DNA of 41,030 bases, from positions 202,958 through 243,987 of the forward strand of contig NMRA01000622.1 of the NCBI GenBank assembly GCA_002633005.1, written 5' to 3'. Each line of letters starts with the position of its first letter. Position 1 is the first letter of the stretch. The DNA comes from Phoronis australis (taxonomy: Eukaryota; Phoronida; Phoronidae). This document shows, piece by piece, positions 31,301 through 40,090 of the stretch. The notes beneath the pieces are model-generated. The model was not told where the DNA came from, made no database searches, and saw nothing but the letters and a program-made list of their open reading frames with translations. The position numbers were made by a program, and so were the translations under genes.

Positions 31301-33455
31301 GAAGTAAACATGTAATATTCTCAAGATTTTTGGCGAGTAAAATGTAATGAATAATCTTGCGAACGATGAAATAGGGTAGCATAGTATGCATAGGCGTATT
31401 TTGCAAGCCCACACCATTTGCAAGACCACTGAGAATATTAAAAAGATAAATGGAGTGCGCCTACATCTCGAGCATCACTTCCAAGCTTGGTTCTTGAAAA
31501 GACGCATGTGCCTAATTCTGGATATACAAGTAGGCGTTAATACGAATATACATGTACATGTAGGTGCATTGGTCTAAATGCGAGCATACACGGAATAGCA
31601 ATGTTACACACTGGTTACCGGTACTACCATGTGAAGCAGTGTGTTATTGCCACAGCTATGAGTTCAAACATGAAGCTTCCTAGATTTCTAGAACTAAGAT
31701 CAAAGCAAAAATGACGCGTTTCAGACAAATGGTTGTCACGTAATTACAAACAACAGAATTGCTATTTTCTGGTACGTACATGTAGGATCCTACAAATATA
31801 TGTTTCCCACAGGTCGACATTAGCAAATCAACAAGTCATTGGAGGGAACGTTACGTTACATGTACATGAAGTGACCTCACAAACTTTGATCTAAAAGTCT
31901 CCTTCTTGCGGATTTTTTGTTATTCTAGACGTATTGGAAGATTGAGATTTTGCTATTCAATGTTTTAATAACACGAGGAAACAGCATTTGATCACTGGTC
32001 AAACGCAGACACATCAACCGATGTGTAGCCTTTTCGCGCCATGTTGCTTCACCGAGAGAAAGCAGAAATTGAAATCGCTTGTGGACTTCACCAACTAGGT
32101 GGACTAATGCCAACTTTCCGTTGACTGAGTAACGTGATAAACATAGCAAAAAGGTAGGTTCATAACAAACAGTATTAGGAGCACGACAGAATGAATTTCT
32201 TTTTACATAAAAAATTAAATAAGTGAACTTGTAAGAACGCTGTCGCAGTTGTCTAAATCATCTTTTCGTTTTCGTTTATGCCATTTTTAATCAAATTTGT
32301 AAAAAATCCAGTTTCTGCACTAACGATGTTATACAAAAATAACACATTTCCTGAAAATTCTTCAGACAACTATACAAAACCAAATCACCTAAGGGTTCAT
32401 TTGAATCCTATTACCAATTCATCAACGTTTGCCATTTTTGCAAGTTACTTATAGCCTTAACAACATAAAACGATATTCATCAATCGAAACCCGTCATAAA
32501 AAGACCGTCGATCATTTTTTGGAAATTACAAACCTGAATAAATTTGCTTTTTCCGCTTTTTTCCATTTTCACAAAAATGTTTTAAAACTGACAGCCATTT
32601 TGTTGGTGCAGCATTGCCGGAATTAAATTAAGTATGAATGTCTGATTTATTTTTATGCGGTGGCATGTCGAAGGACCATCATTCACCATCTATATTTGAA
32701 CTGAAATAGTTTTTAAGACTCATTTTAGGATGTTTTAATGAATTCAAAGTGAAAGTTTTTTAAAAATTGACACTTACCATCGCAAAAGTTCCAAGTAGAT
32801 TTTCTCAAATCTTGGATGGAATTTACTGTGAAGTAGTGATCTTCCACAGATAACATCGATTTGTAGAGTTCATCTTTGACAGCAGAATTGCCAATACTGA
32901 CTACTGCTAGCTTCACATTGTTAAGTTTGAGAGTCTCAGTCGCACGTTTCATTTCATCCATTGTTGACTTTAGGTACGGTTCGCCTGCAGCAGTCACGAG
33001 TATGGCAACTTCACTCGAAAAATCGTTCTTGAAACTTTTTTGTGCAAAGAGCAGGGCGTGAGGCAAACTTGGTCGGCCAGATCCGCGATAGTAGGTGTCG
33101 TTAATGAACTGTTCAACCTTGCTCTTCATATATGCTTTGCGATTGGTAGGCCCGAAAACTCTTTGGCAGTCCTCGTCTTGAAACTTCCTTGAGCAGACGA
33201 CCAGCCCGAAACGAAAGTTTAGTCTGATTCGACGATCTACCAGAAGTGCGCTGATTGAATTTGATACACTTTGCAGAAGTAAGACGTAGTTGTGCCAGAA
33301 CAACTCCCATTGATTTGTGCAGGAAAGGTTTGTTAAACTTGTTGAAGTGTCCAGTACGAAGGTGACCGCTACACTTCTCCAGCAAGTTAATGGCATGTAG
33401 TGACGGCTTGGATTAACGGTTATCTTATCGGCTTCACAGTAGAGATTTGGTCGTG
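19170..33455 (-). CDS. Secreted or surface mosaic protein: VWA, Ser/Thr-rich stalk, sushi and LDLa repeats (5' end missing)
   Basis: Nine exons, listed separately, run from 33455 down to a TAG at 19170. Every internal boundary is phase 1 with AG/GT borders, and the joined frame stays open for about 1033 codons. Domain order: VWA; Ser/Thr-rich stalk; sushi; Ser/Thr-rich + sushi + Ser/Thr-rich + LDLa; sushi; LDLa; sushi; LDLa; sushi. VWA, sushi (CCP) and LDLa are extracellular binding modules, so an adhesion, matrix or immune-recognition role is inferred. No specific orthologue is recognised. The first exon(s) with start and signal peptide are not identified. No membrane segment occurs before the stop, so a secreted form is likely. 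The 3' half arose by block duplication, and a dead LDLa exon remains in one intron. Confidence 0.85.
19997..20170. repeat. Cluster of CGTAAAATGTA motifs, direct and inverted
   Basis: CGTAAAATGTA-like words recur near 20000, 20060, 20104 and 20120 on plus, and as TACATTTTACG / TTACATTTTAC near 20140 and 20157. A GTAGCAATGCTAC hairpin follows the first. It resembles stacked ends of a small transposon; the family is unknown. Confidence 0.6.
20316..20435. mobile_element. Short MITE, copy 3, with internally duplicated core
   Basis: Starts CATGGGCGGCGCA and ends GGTGCGCAGCCCATG. The core GCAG-ACTGAAAAA-TGGGGCTATA occurs twice in tandem (20326 and 20379), making this copy about 40 bp longer than the one at 15922. 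Confidence 0.7.
21185..21604. repeat. Duplicated ~420-bp block, copy B
   Basis: Diverged but collinear with 24535-24951, sharing TACGTTGACAGGCA, ATCGGAGG and a TGACnGGTAGGAA end. Each copy lies just 3' (on minus) of a duplicated LDLa exon, so it is part of the same segmental duplication. Confidence 0.7.
21605..21930. mobile_element. ~325-bp insertion with CAGGGCCGGAT-type ends and G/C runs
   Basis: Starts CAGGGCCGGATCTAGG. The right end, read on minus, is CGGCGGATTTAGGGGCGG, a partial inverted match. Long G runs lie near each end. The paralogous block (TAGGAATACC|TGACTATACAC near 24951) lacks it. A CAGGG start is typical of hAT elements, but the class is inferred only. Confidence 0.6.
22020..22247 (-). 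CDS. Mosaic gene exon 8: Ser/Thr-rich linker + LDLa (block B)
   Basis: 228 nt, phase 1-1, from GCAG at 22248 to A|GTACGT. A Thr-rich linker with TTTPTTTIQWTTTTK precedes CPRQFSCENSCLPEFLKC and DGVFDCFDLSDELTC: six LDLa cysteines and the calcium-binding acidic run (D-x-SDE). Same length as and nearly identical to the exon at 25027-25254. Confidence 0.9.
22560..23105. mobile_element. Foldback element, ~230-bp inverted arms
   Basis: The left arm (about 22560-22790) is a diverged reverse complement of the right arm (about 22880-23105). Shared words are TAACCC-TGCAAAGTA, AAATTTCCTAACA, TCCTTATCTTTT, GTTCCTCCAA and ACGGCATTTTCG. It sits in the block B intron between the sushi and LDLa exons and is absent from block A. 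It accounts for much of the longer intron (1433 against 606 bases). Confidence 0.75.
23681..23884 (-). CDS. Mosaic gene exon 7: sushi domain (block B)
   Basis: 204 nt, phase 1-1, TACAG to G|GTAGGT. Cysteines in SRRCQQPKPIANSDATLQRH, VEYICLEGTLK, INQTCN and DGWDFC give the four-Cys sushi pattern, with WSPLFPDGW near the end. Near-identical to the exon at 25861-26064. Confidence 0.9.
24120..24345 (-). pseudogene. Dead copy of the linker-LDLa exon end
   Basis: Minus-strand sequence matches the last part of the exon at 28243-28881: VTRPTPPTFTVK, then HHGCMPPMMAC, then LSDKISC before GTGCGT. An in-frame TAG follows MMAC, one or more LDLa cysteines are lost, part of the linker is deleted, and the donor GTGGGT has become GTGCGT. 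Intron sequence beyond the donor also matches. It sits where a duplicated block would place this exon. Confidence 0.75.
24535..24951. repeat. Duplicated ~420-bp block, copy A
   Basis: Collinear with 21185-21604. On minus it contains an in-frame stretch from TTCAG (24861) to a canonical donor C|GTAAGA near 24705, both phase 1, but the encoded peptide has no domain I know. The stretch is broken by stops in copy B, so it is not called as an exon. Confidence 0.65.
25027..25254 (-). CDS. Mosaic gene exon 6: Ser/Thr-rich linker + LDLa (block A)
   Basis: 228 nt, phase 1-1, TTTCAG to A|GTACGT. The linker (GPSTTSAAPKQITTT, IQWTTTQK) is followed by LDLa: CPRQFSCENGCLPEFLKC and DGVFDCFDLSDELTC, with six cysteines and the acidic calcium site intact. 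Confidence 0.92.
25861..26064 (-). CDS. Mosaic gene exon 5: sushi domain (block A)
   Basis: 204 nt, phase 1-1, GTGCAG to G|GTAGGT. Sushi cysteines in PRRCQQPKP, VEYICLEGT, INQTCN and DGWDFC; WSPIFPDGW near the end. Its paralogue is at 23681-23884, identical in length. Confidence 0.92.
26385..26580 (+). CDS. Candidate exon of the AT-flanked element (unknown protein)
   Basis: An open frame after a stop at 26382 ends at G|GTAAGT (26581). It includes VFDRWLQIPKRPKVNIFVDN, then CGQQGQ and DAEALCVLYDYAVPFGDYTT. The composition looks protein-coding and the frame lies inside the inserted element, reading inward from its left end. The acceptor is not clear and no family is recognised. It could also be chance. 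Confidence 0.35.
26706..27347. other. Assembly gap (642 N)
   Basis: Run of N inside the AT-flanked element. Frames that cross it are artefacts. Confidence 1.
28243..28881 (-). CDS. Mosaic gene exon 4: Ser/Thr-rich + sushi + linker + LDLa
   Basis: 639 nt, phase 1-1, TTCCAG to G|GTGGGT. About 75 Ser/Thr-rich residues come first (PPLKTPSSSTTLAATTQQ onward). Then a sushi domain has cysteines in LGCLHSS, VVTYNC, GIARC and NFTDC. A Thr/Pro linker (PTPPLFTVKPTTPPSTTRPT) follows. The LDLa reads HCPDIFTCDAGCLPPLMAC then DGVFDCFDLSDEVSC. Two domains sit in one exon here, whereas blocks A and B have them in separate exons. A frame on the same strand at 28668-28895 is a shadow. Confidence 0.92.
29127..29336 (-). 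CDS. Mosaic gene exon 3: sushi domain
   Basis: 210 nt, phase 1-1, TTGCAG to A|GTAGGT. Cysteines in WLHPCGRTAIP, LYTYTCHKYS, LSRVCDVK and NLVCG give a sushi pattern, with RLWTRSW between the third and fourth. It is the most divergent sushi copy in the gene. Confidence 0.85.
30376..30876 (-). CDS. Mosaic gene exon 2: Ser/Thr-rich, mucin-like stalk
   Basis: 501 nt, phase 1-1, ending GTCG|GTATGT. The acceptor is TTCCAG at 30877 (a second AG seven bases upstream would add two residues). 167 residues with dense Ser/Thr and no Cys (for example KPWNTLAPATTVHTSMPGTK and LSTRSPYVTYLPTYSSRKT). Such stretches are normally O-glycosylated spacers. It separates VWA from the sushi/LDLa tail. Confidence 0.85.
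30877..32777 (-). other. Intron between VWA and stalk exons
   Basis: GTAAGT to TTCCAG on minus. Contains TACATGTA-rich words (31551-31562, 31858-31868) and a repeat-like, ORF-poor stretch at 30960-31340. A possible 72-nt phase 1-1 exon near 32050-32130 is discussed among the rejected items. Confidence 0.6.
32778..33455 (-). CDS. Mosaic gene exon 1 of those visible: VWA domain
   Basis: 678 nt, from CCAG at 33456 to GATG|GTAAGT; entry and exit phase 1. Hydrophobic strand VAVTFVLDTSTSL carries the D-x-S-x-S part of the metal (MIDAS) site at exon residues 35-39. Later strands (NFRFGLVVCS, EVAILVTAAG, NVKLAVVSIG, YFTVNSIQDL) follow a VWA fold, closing at STWNFCDG. The usual TDG after the fourth strand reads TAAG and the middle Thr loop reads GRPSLPHAL, so metal binding may be weak. 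Cys in PNLYCE and NFC may pair. The N-terminal exon is not found. Confidence 0.85.
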
Positions 33456-34150
33456 CTGGAAAAACATGGAGGTATCACATTACTGAGATGAATCAGAGGT
33501 CCCTTCCAAGAAAAGTTCATGATTGAGTCAAACCTGAAGATTTGTCTCAACTTTTAATTTTTGAAGCCTCCACATCCGGTCAAAATTAAGACAAAATTTA
33601 AGTCAACAACTTAAATCAAAGCTCTTTTTCTTGAAATGGATTTGAGTCAAATTTAAAATTTATCTGAAATTTGACTGAAGCCAAAAGCAAGTAAAACGCA
33701 GGACATGAAATGTTAAAGATACTCCAGATGGTGAGATAATTGGTTTAAATCCAACGTAAAGGGTACCACCACCTAAACTAGGCCAGAAAAGTTGAGAACT
33801 GCAAAGAGCATGTAGACCTGAAAAGTCCACATTGTATGAGCCCAGCACACCGCATCACTGGCTGTGACGAGCAAGTAGATGCAAACTTTGTCACAAACTG
33901 AAACCCCTCATCTCTTCCCATAATGCTAACCTGCTCCGTATTAGTACCTGTTTGTGAATAGCCCCCACCAAGTAATAGTCACAATCAAGAATATTGACCC
34001 GTATAGCGAGGCCAGGGTCACTCAATGGAGATGTAGGAGTATGCAGACTAGAGTTGTGGTACATAGCTTTTAGTAAACGAATCTTGTGTCAAATACTGTG
34101 ATGTGAAGTGAGCATTTCGTTACCGTAGTTTATTAATCGTATTCTATTAT
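33456..34150 (-). other. Upstream intron/flank of the mosaic gene
   Basis: Short, AT-rich repeats of AAGTCAAATTTAAA type lie at 33520-33690. No exon with a signal peptide was recognised upstream of the VWA exon anywhere to the window end. Confidence 0.5.
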
Positions 34151-34170
34151 ACTCTGTTTGATTATTGTAC

Positions 34171-34203
34171 CTGAGGAAGATATTTACCCAATGTCGAAAC
34201 GTC
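34171..34203 (+). ncRNA. Hammerhead-ribozyme-like core, probably a retroelement relic
   Basis: CTGAGGA fits the CUGANGA box. After one extra A comes GATAT, a loop TTACCCA and ATGTC. These five bases can pair (one G-U). Then GAAAC and GTC follow. Hammerhead motifs of this kind are known in Penelope-like retroelements. Stems I and III are not convincing by eye, so catalytic activity is unlikely or unproven. Confidence 0.4.
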
Positions 34204-34556
34204 ATTTTTGCTGCAATCTAGCGCTGACTTTATTTTCAAATATCTCAGCTCAAAAATGTCACACACTAAACTAACATTTTAGTTACGCATTTGCTGCGCA
34301 GTATGGCCTGGAAGTATAGACTGACCTACCAAGTGGTGGTATGTGAACCGTGTGTGAAAAACTGTTGAAAATTTGACTTATAGGATTTTAAAAATCACAC
34401 TAGTCAAAAAAGTAAAAACCACGGATGCCTTATTTAAGACGTTCAACTTCAGTTTCAAAAACATAGTGAAATGTCTTAAAAGAGGACTATCTATAGGTAG
34501 TCGGGGGGTCAGATCTCATAGCGTTCATCCTTGTAAGTACTTTGGGGGGGCAACCT

Positions 34557-37330
34557 AGTTTTTTCTATGTGGCTAGATAATATACCTATAAATCAAATTC
34601 CAAAAAGTTCCCACGTCTACACTTGCACATTTTTTTAAAAAAGGTGTTTTTGTTGCACAAAATATGATGCACATTCCTGCCGCTTGGTAGCGCTTTTCTA
34701 TTGAATTGACCAATCAGAGAGCCAGATTGTATTGTTGTGCGTAGTTACTTCAATATGGCTGCTCCCATGGAGTGTGATGCCTGTATAATTCAAGGTTTAT
34801 CAAACAGCACAAAATTGTGATGTCAGAGACTAAAGAAGCTTAGGAAAGCTTCCTGGAGAAAGCTGATGGACTGTGGAACTCTACAGTATAGATCAGCAGA
34901 TCAAAAAGATGAAGAGGTGTCACAAACGTTTTTGCAGAAAACAGATGGATGTCCTGGTATAGCCTACACAGTATACTCCTGAGTGCTGTAGACTAGAAGA
35001 CCAAGTGTCAGACCAAAAAATTGAAAGGACATAGAACGGCATAGCAACGTTTCAAGGCACCAGCAGAAGTACTAAAGCTGAAGTTGCTGAAAGTGATACA
35101 GATGTTATCCAAGATTTCCCAAGAAAATCAATAATACTTCCAAAATCTGAAACACCTAATTAACCTGAACAAGATAGGAACATTCTGAAACATGAGTGCA
35201 TCATTTATTAGCAGGAAAAGTATATTGTGGACCATATTTCAATAAAGATAAAGAAGTATAGCTTTCAAAAACAGGTACGTGTTTTTGAAAGGTACACCTT
35301 GGTATTTTCCATGTGTGTTTCAGTATTATCACCAGTTGTTTTTTTTTAACTTGTTCAGTCCATTGGCTGCCTAGGCCTTAGACAATACTGCTGACCCAGT
35401 AGAGACGGTGGTCATACCATAGGTACTCCATATGCCGGATGCGTTTCGGCAAATTATGTTCCTATAAGTTTAGAAGTACCGCATAGAGAGATGCCTCTGA
35501 GGAAGTCGTTAATGTTTTCATTTGTTCCCAGTTTAAACAAATACTCTTGTTTTTCGAACACGCCATTGTTCAGTTGCCACCTCGACACTGTTTGTGCTAA
35601 GGGATAATCATATGGCGTTATACTGTGGGTGTGATTTTAAAGCACTTTAAGTCGAAAATTTTTGAGAAGGTTAAATAGAGTAGATGGTTGCAAACCACAT
35701 GCCCAAGTGGCCGTCATCCCCTGCCATAGTCCTGGGATAGGGGGACCTCTTCTCAATTTCTTGTAAACATTAATTACTTAGGTAGCTACAATGATAATTA
35801 AATTAAAGTGCCTAAGTGGTCATCGTCGCCGTCGTAATTTTAGGACAATGCAAGCCACTGTCCATTTCGTCAAAGGTCGATTACCTTAAGTGTAAATCGA
35901 TTGAGCATCTGATTTAAAAAAATAAATTTCAATCACTGCACTGGTATATCAGCTGATTTATTTTCAGTTGCATCAACTAATCTAATTTTTAGACGATCAA
36001 CATTTCTAGGCGACAGATCAGACGGCATGTAAATTTGTTAGGCTGGTGGTGGATCAGTTCCTGATAAGTCCATCTGAAAAAGTTGCATGCCAACTCACTC
36101 ATAGATGAATGTTAAATTAGTGTTAACGGTTCGGGTTTTTTTTCAGTTGGACTTGTATCGCAAGCAACAGCTCAGTCCAGAGCCCTGAATACGCAAATGA
36201 AATTCAAAGATAAAGACCTTGTGTCTTAGAAGCCAAGTACCACAGATCATCATAAAAAATAGAAAGACAACGACTGTGAAGAGTGACGAATCCGCAGTTT
36301 TCATAGATGTTTTCTAGTTTTGTTTGGAGTTCATTGAATCAAAGATGTCATTTGCCTTTCCAAACTAAAGCAAGACTTTGAAGCTGTTCTTCAGAAAGCT
36401 GGTGTGCATGAAGTTATTTGGACACGCAATCTTAAGAAATATTGTTGAAGCTACTCACTATTGTAGTTTGTGCCCGACTAAGATATACAAAAGTGAATTG
36501 AGGCTAGTGTTCAATAATTCACTTGCTGACTCTAATTAACACTGCTCATTATAACATATTTTGAATCAAACGTTTGCCCAAATCCTCCCCGCCTCCAAAC
36601 AAGGACCTTCATTGCCTGCGGGCCAGTCACCAGTGTGCAGTGCTGCACCCTCTCTAATCGACCATAGTTGGCTCCTTGGCGGTGGAGCTTTGCAGTTAAA
36701 ATGTACAGTGTATGGCAATGCCCGCATCTCCATTGACAGTACTAAACGATGAACGCTGCAAGTGCAAAAAGAACATGTGTGCTGGGAAACTGAGTTTGTG
36801 CTGCAATGCTGGGTCAAACTGTACAGAAATGTGCAGCTGTGACAACTAGTAACATCAGCAACACTGACTGCATAACATTGGATAGTTGTTTGACAAGTCA
36901 AGCCTAAATAGACCTCCAACCCCGTAATTTCGTTTTTTTGTATTAAAAAGTTNAATAACTTCCTAGTAACATTCAGACTTAGTTTGCATTTTTGCCACTA
37001 GGTGTCTCTTTACATTTTTTAAATTTCACTGTTTACAATTAATCTACAATAGTAAAACATGTAATGTGAGTGTAATATTGTTCAATACAATGGCACTGAT
37101 GGGATCATATTACTTGTTTTACAAAAAAGTCACCAAAACTGTTGTTTTTACAAATATAAGTTTACTAAGCTTTTTGGTTATTTTTAGGTAACTTCAAACT
37201 CAAATTTCTCAAAAATGTGCAACTTTATATGTGGGAACTTTTTAGATTTTGAAAACACTCTAATAAATGAATTAAAAAAACACCAAAATAAAATTGCCCC
37301 ATTAAAGTTCTCACAAAAACCATTTTTCTA
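34557..37330. mobile_element. Candidate inverted-repeat element with Cys-rich ORF remnant
   Basis: 34602-34636 and 37211-37243 are diverged reverse complements (AAAAAGTTCCCAC on plus; GTGGGAACTTTTT on the right). They lie about 50 and 90 bases inside the apparent ends, which carry CTAG followed by T/A-rich sequence. Between them lies a gene-like tract without long frames: an ATGGCTGC start near 34755, purine-rich text, and a Cys-rich terminus at 36754-36849. The right end abuts the LINE 3' end. Boundaries are approximate. Confidence 0.45.
36754..36849 (+). pseudogene. CXC-like Cys-rich C-terminal remnant
   Basis: RCKCKKNMCAGK, LSLCCNAGSNC and TEMCSCDN then TAG follow the CxC...C...C.C....C...C.C pattern of tesmin/CXC-like tails, found at the end of some invertebrate transposon-associated proteins. 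The frame is closed upstream by a TAA at 36697. The preceding text does not give a continuous protein, so it is read as a decayed gene end. Confidence 0.45.
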
Positions 37331-40090
37331 GAGGCCCTACAAATTCTGGCCCACCGACTAAGGCTTGACTCGTTTTCTGACAAATCCATTCTCTAAACGA
37401 CATCCAAAAAGATTGTACAATATCGGGAGACCAGTACAAATGAAGAACATCCTCTGACTCATTTTTAGAGAAAGCAATCATCGTTTGGTAAAATTCCAGT
37501 CTTGTGAAGATAAGTATTTGAACTTAAAATTCTACGAGTAATTCTGAACTGGAACCACGTTAAAATGATGACAGAAGTAAAACTGAATGAATAACTGCGG
37601 GCTTTTCTCCACCACTCTCTAGTTATTGTGATATTTAGGGCCTGCTCCCACTTTTTTCTATTTTTGAGTGTTTTGTCAAATCAATTAAAGATTCTTTTGT
37701 TTGAATAAGACAGAAGTCCAAGAAAATGGGAAGAGCATGTGCGAGGGAAATCGTGAAAATATAATTTCTCCTAACTTTCACATATTTACAAATAGCTCTC
37801 ATTAGACCCTGCAAATGAGTAAATGGTGGGAAGTAGACGTATTTATTACAAAAAAAAATTGATTTGATGTAAGTTGACCACCATCATCAAATAAGTCATG
37901 TACATAAACACTAACGTTTTCATACCTGTGTCTATGGAAAATACAGTCATTGTATATTCTAATACCTTGATTATACCACAGCAGTTCATACGCATAGCTA
38001 TCAGTTTTAATTTTGTAGCAAAAACTTCTTTCCAAAATGCATTATTTACATTTCTTGAACAAAAAGTATTTAAATTGTATTTACCAAAATGTTAGTAATT
38101 ACATTGCTCTAATTCCCTTCTGTTGGTCCAAAATGTGTTTCAAGAAATCATCATTTGAAAGATCAATCATGTTGCAGCCACCTGCAGGAAATTATTGTGT
38201 CGTTGTAGTTCGGCTTTTTTGTCATTTTTGCCATTCAATATAATTCTAAAGAACATCCGTTAAGTAGAAGCCGATGGTAAAGTGAGGAACAAGTGCACTA
38301 ACTTGGGGACTATAAATGATTTGACAATTTTACCAAGTGTAGTCAAAAGTCGCTTGGAAGATGCTAATAAATCATTTCTAATTTCAAAAAAATACCAAAA
38401 TTCGAACTGACCACCTTTGGAAGATTAACACTAAAAAGAATACCTAGAAAGGTAAAATGAGATCTTGGCCACGAAAGCCGACTTTCTTGACATACCTGGG
38501 TATTATCAAATCTCCTAGCCCAATCCGTATGCAATGTTTTTTCTCTATTTGGTTTTATACCAGCAACATTTCTGAAATTGGTCGAAAAGATTGAGGGAGC
38601 ATTCGAGGTATCTTGTGGACTCGTCAAGAGTCAGTATGATGCCGTCCGCGTTTTGCAAAATATTAGATTTTTTTTCTCCAGTTGATATCCCTTTTATATT
38701 TCCATTTTGTCGAAACAATAACCATGATTTCTAAGCATACAATGAACAAGTACGGTGACCGTGGGTTTCCCTGGCGACACAATGATCCAATTTTGAAATA
38801 ATCTAACGTTATACCACGTTGAATTACTCATAAATGCTAACCAGTGTTTAATGAACGAAAATAATCAATGAATTGGCTACCAAAATTAAACAAAAAGATT
38901 AAAGTTTTGTAAATAAAGCTCCATGATATAGAATCGAACGCTTCTTCAAAATCGAGGAATACTGAAAGACCTGGAATATTTTTTCTTGTGTAAAATGCAT
39001 TAAGCCATAAACTTTTTCGTGTTTTCACTTGTAAAATAGCCACTCATAAACCCTTTCAGATTTTTATTAATTGATTTATCCAAAACAGACTTGATGCGTT
39101 TTCCAACACAACCCGAAAAAATTACAAGGGATGTAAGTTACGGTTAGATAGCTCTCCAATTACTCCAAATTTCCTGGGTTTATTTCCTCTAGGAATAATT
39201 GGAGTATCGTGACAAAACATTTGAAAAACTCAGCAGTAAAGCCATCTACAACAGATAGCGCTTCATGCAGTAGAATTTCACACTCATGTTTTGAGCTCGC
39301 TTCTTCATTCAATATAGAAAAAATTTAGAGGTTCATTAATGCCGGCAAATCAGCCTCGCTAAATAAATTATCATTACTCGAATAAAGGTTAACATGTGAA
39401 AATCACGTATTTCAGTCAAAAGTTTTGGCTGATCTTCAGTAGTCTGTTTATTTGAATCAACTGATTTCAAAATATTTTTATTCAAATAATTACGTTTTTC
39501 CAGGTTTACAAAATATTTCTTTGGTTTCTCACCATGTTCAATCCATCTTGCACGGGCTCTGACTAAATGGCCTTTCATAAATACACCTCGAATAGTCTCC
39601 AATTCCGCTGACAATTCTTCTAAAATCTCATGAAAAACGCGCGAGTCACTATAGTGGGTCAACACATACAAAACGTCAATTTGTTTAATCTGCAAACTAA
39701 TCATGCGTCACTCATCCTACTTTCCTTTTCTCCCAAATGTCGATCGAATTTTAGGTAGCATTGTTTCAAAAAACGATGAGGCATCAATCCTCAACTGAAG
39801 CTTATTATTTAGAATATTGAAAATGGCTTTCTTATCATAGGGAAATGCTGCATATTATGTATTAACAATATTTATTTCGTTTTTAAATAAACCAACACAA
39901 AGTTAAAATGCCAAAGATCCGGTCTACTCGAAAAATTAGTCACCCGAAAAACAAATGATACGCTTGAATGGTCAGTTCTATTTCCAGGCTCTATAATAGA
40001 ATGTTTCATGAGATTACTCATTTCCTCAGAGACAACAAAAATCTAGTCTAGTTTTTTGACTAGATTGATCTTTATCCATGTCCGGAAAAT
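37330..40090 (-). pseudogene. Decayed L1/Tx1-type LINE, ORF2 (endonuclease end, reverse transcriptase, C-terminal domain)
   Basis: In minus-strand order, with several frame changes: endonuclease end RTDHSSVSF and LWHFNF (about 39920-40000); pre-RT ARARWIEHGEKPKKYF (about 39530-39570); DGFTAEFFK (about 39230); a GCVGKRIKSVLD region (about 39090); LSVFLDFEEAFDSISW, holding the first catalytic Asp (about 38950); NADG in place of the YADD box (38641-38652); LGI and IKPNREKT segments to 38364; ELLWYNQGIRIY (about 37960); and a HLYWSPDIVQSFW end (about 37420). 5' truncated in the endonuclease. The last catalytic Asp is lost. Inactive. Confidence 0.85.

Noticed and set aside
31925-32149. Possible extra phase 1-1 exon (72 nt) between the VWA and stalk exons, after TTACTCAG and before G|GTGAAG
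   Set aside because: The phase fits and a pyrimidine-rich tract precedes it, but the peptide (NGKLALVHLVGEVHKRF...) has no domain or cysteines, and such short in-phase fits are expected by chance.
36566-36919. Minus-strand Cys-rich 117-residue frame
   Set aside because: It is the antisense of the CXC-like plus-strand remnant, which has the meaningful Cys spacing.
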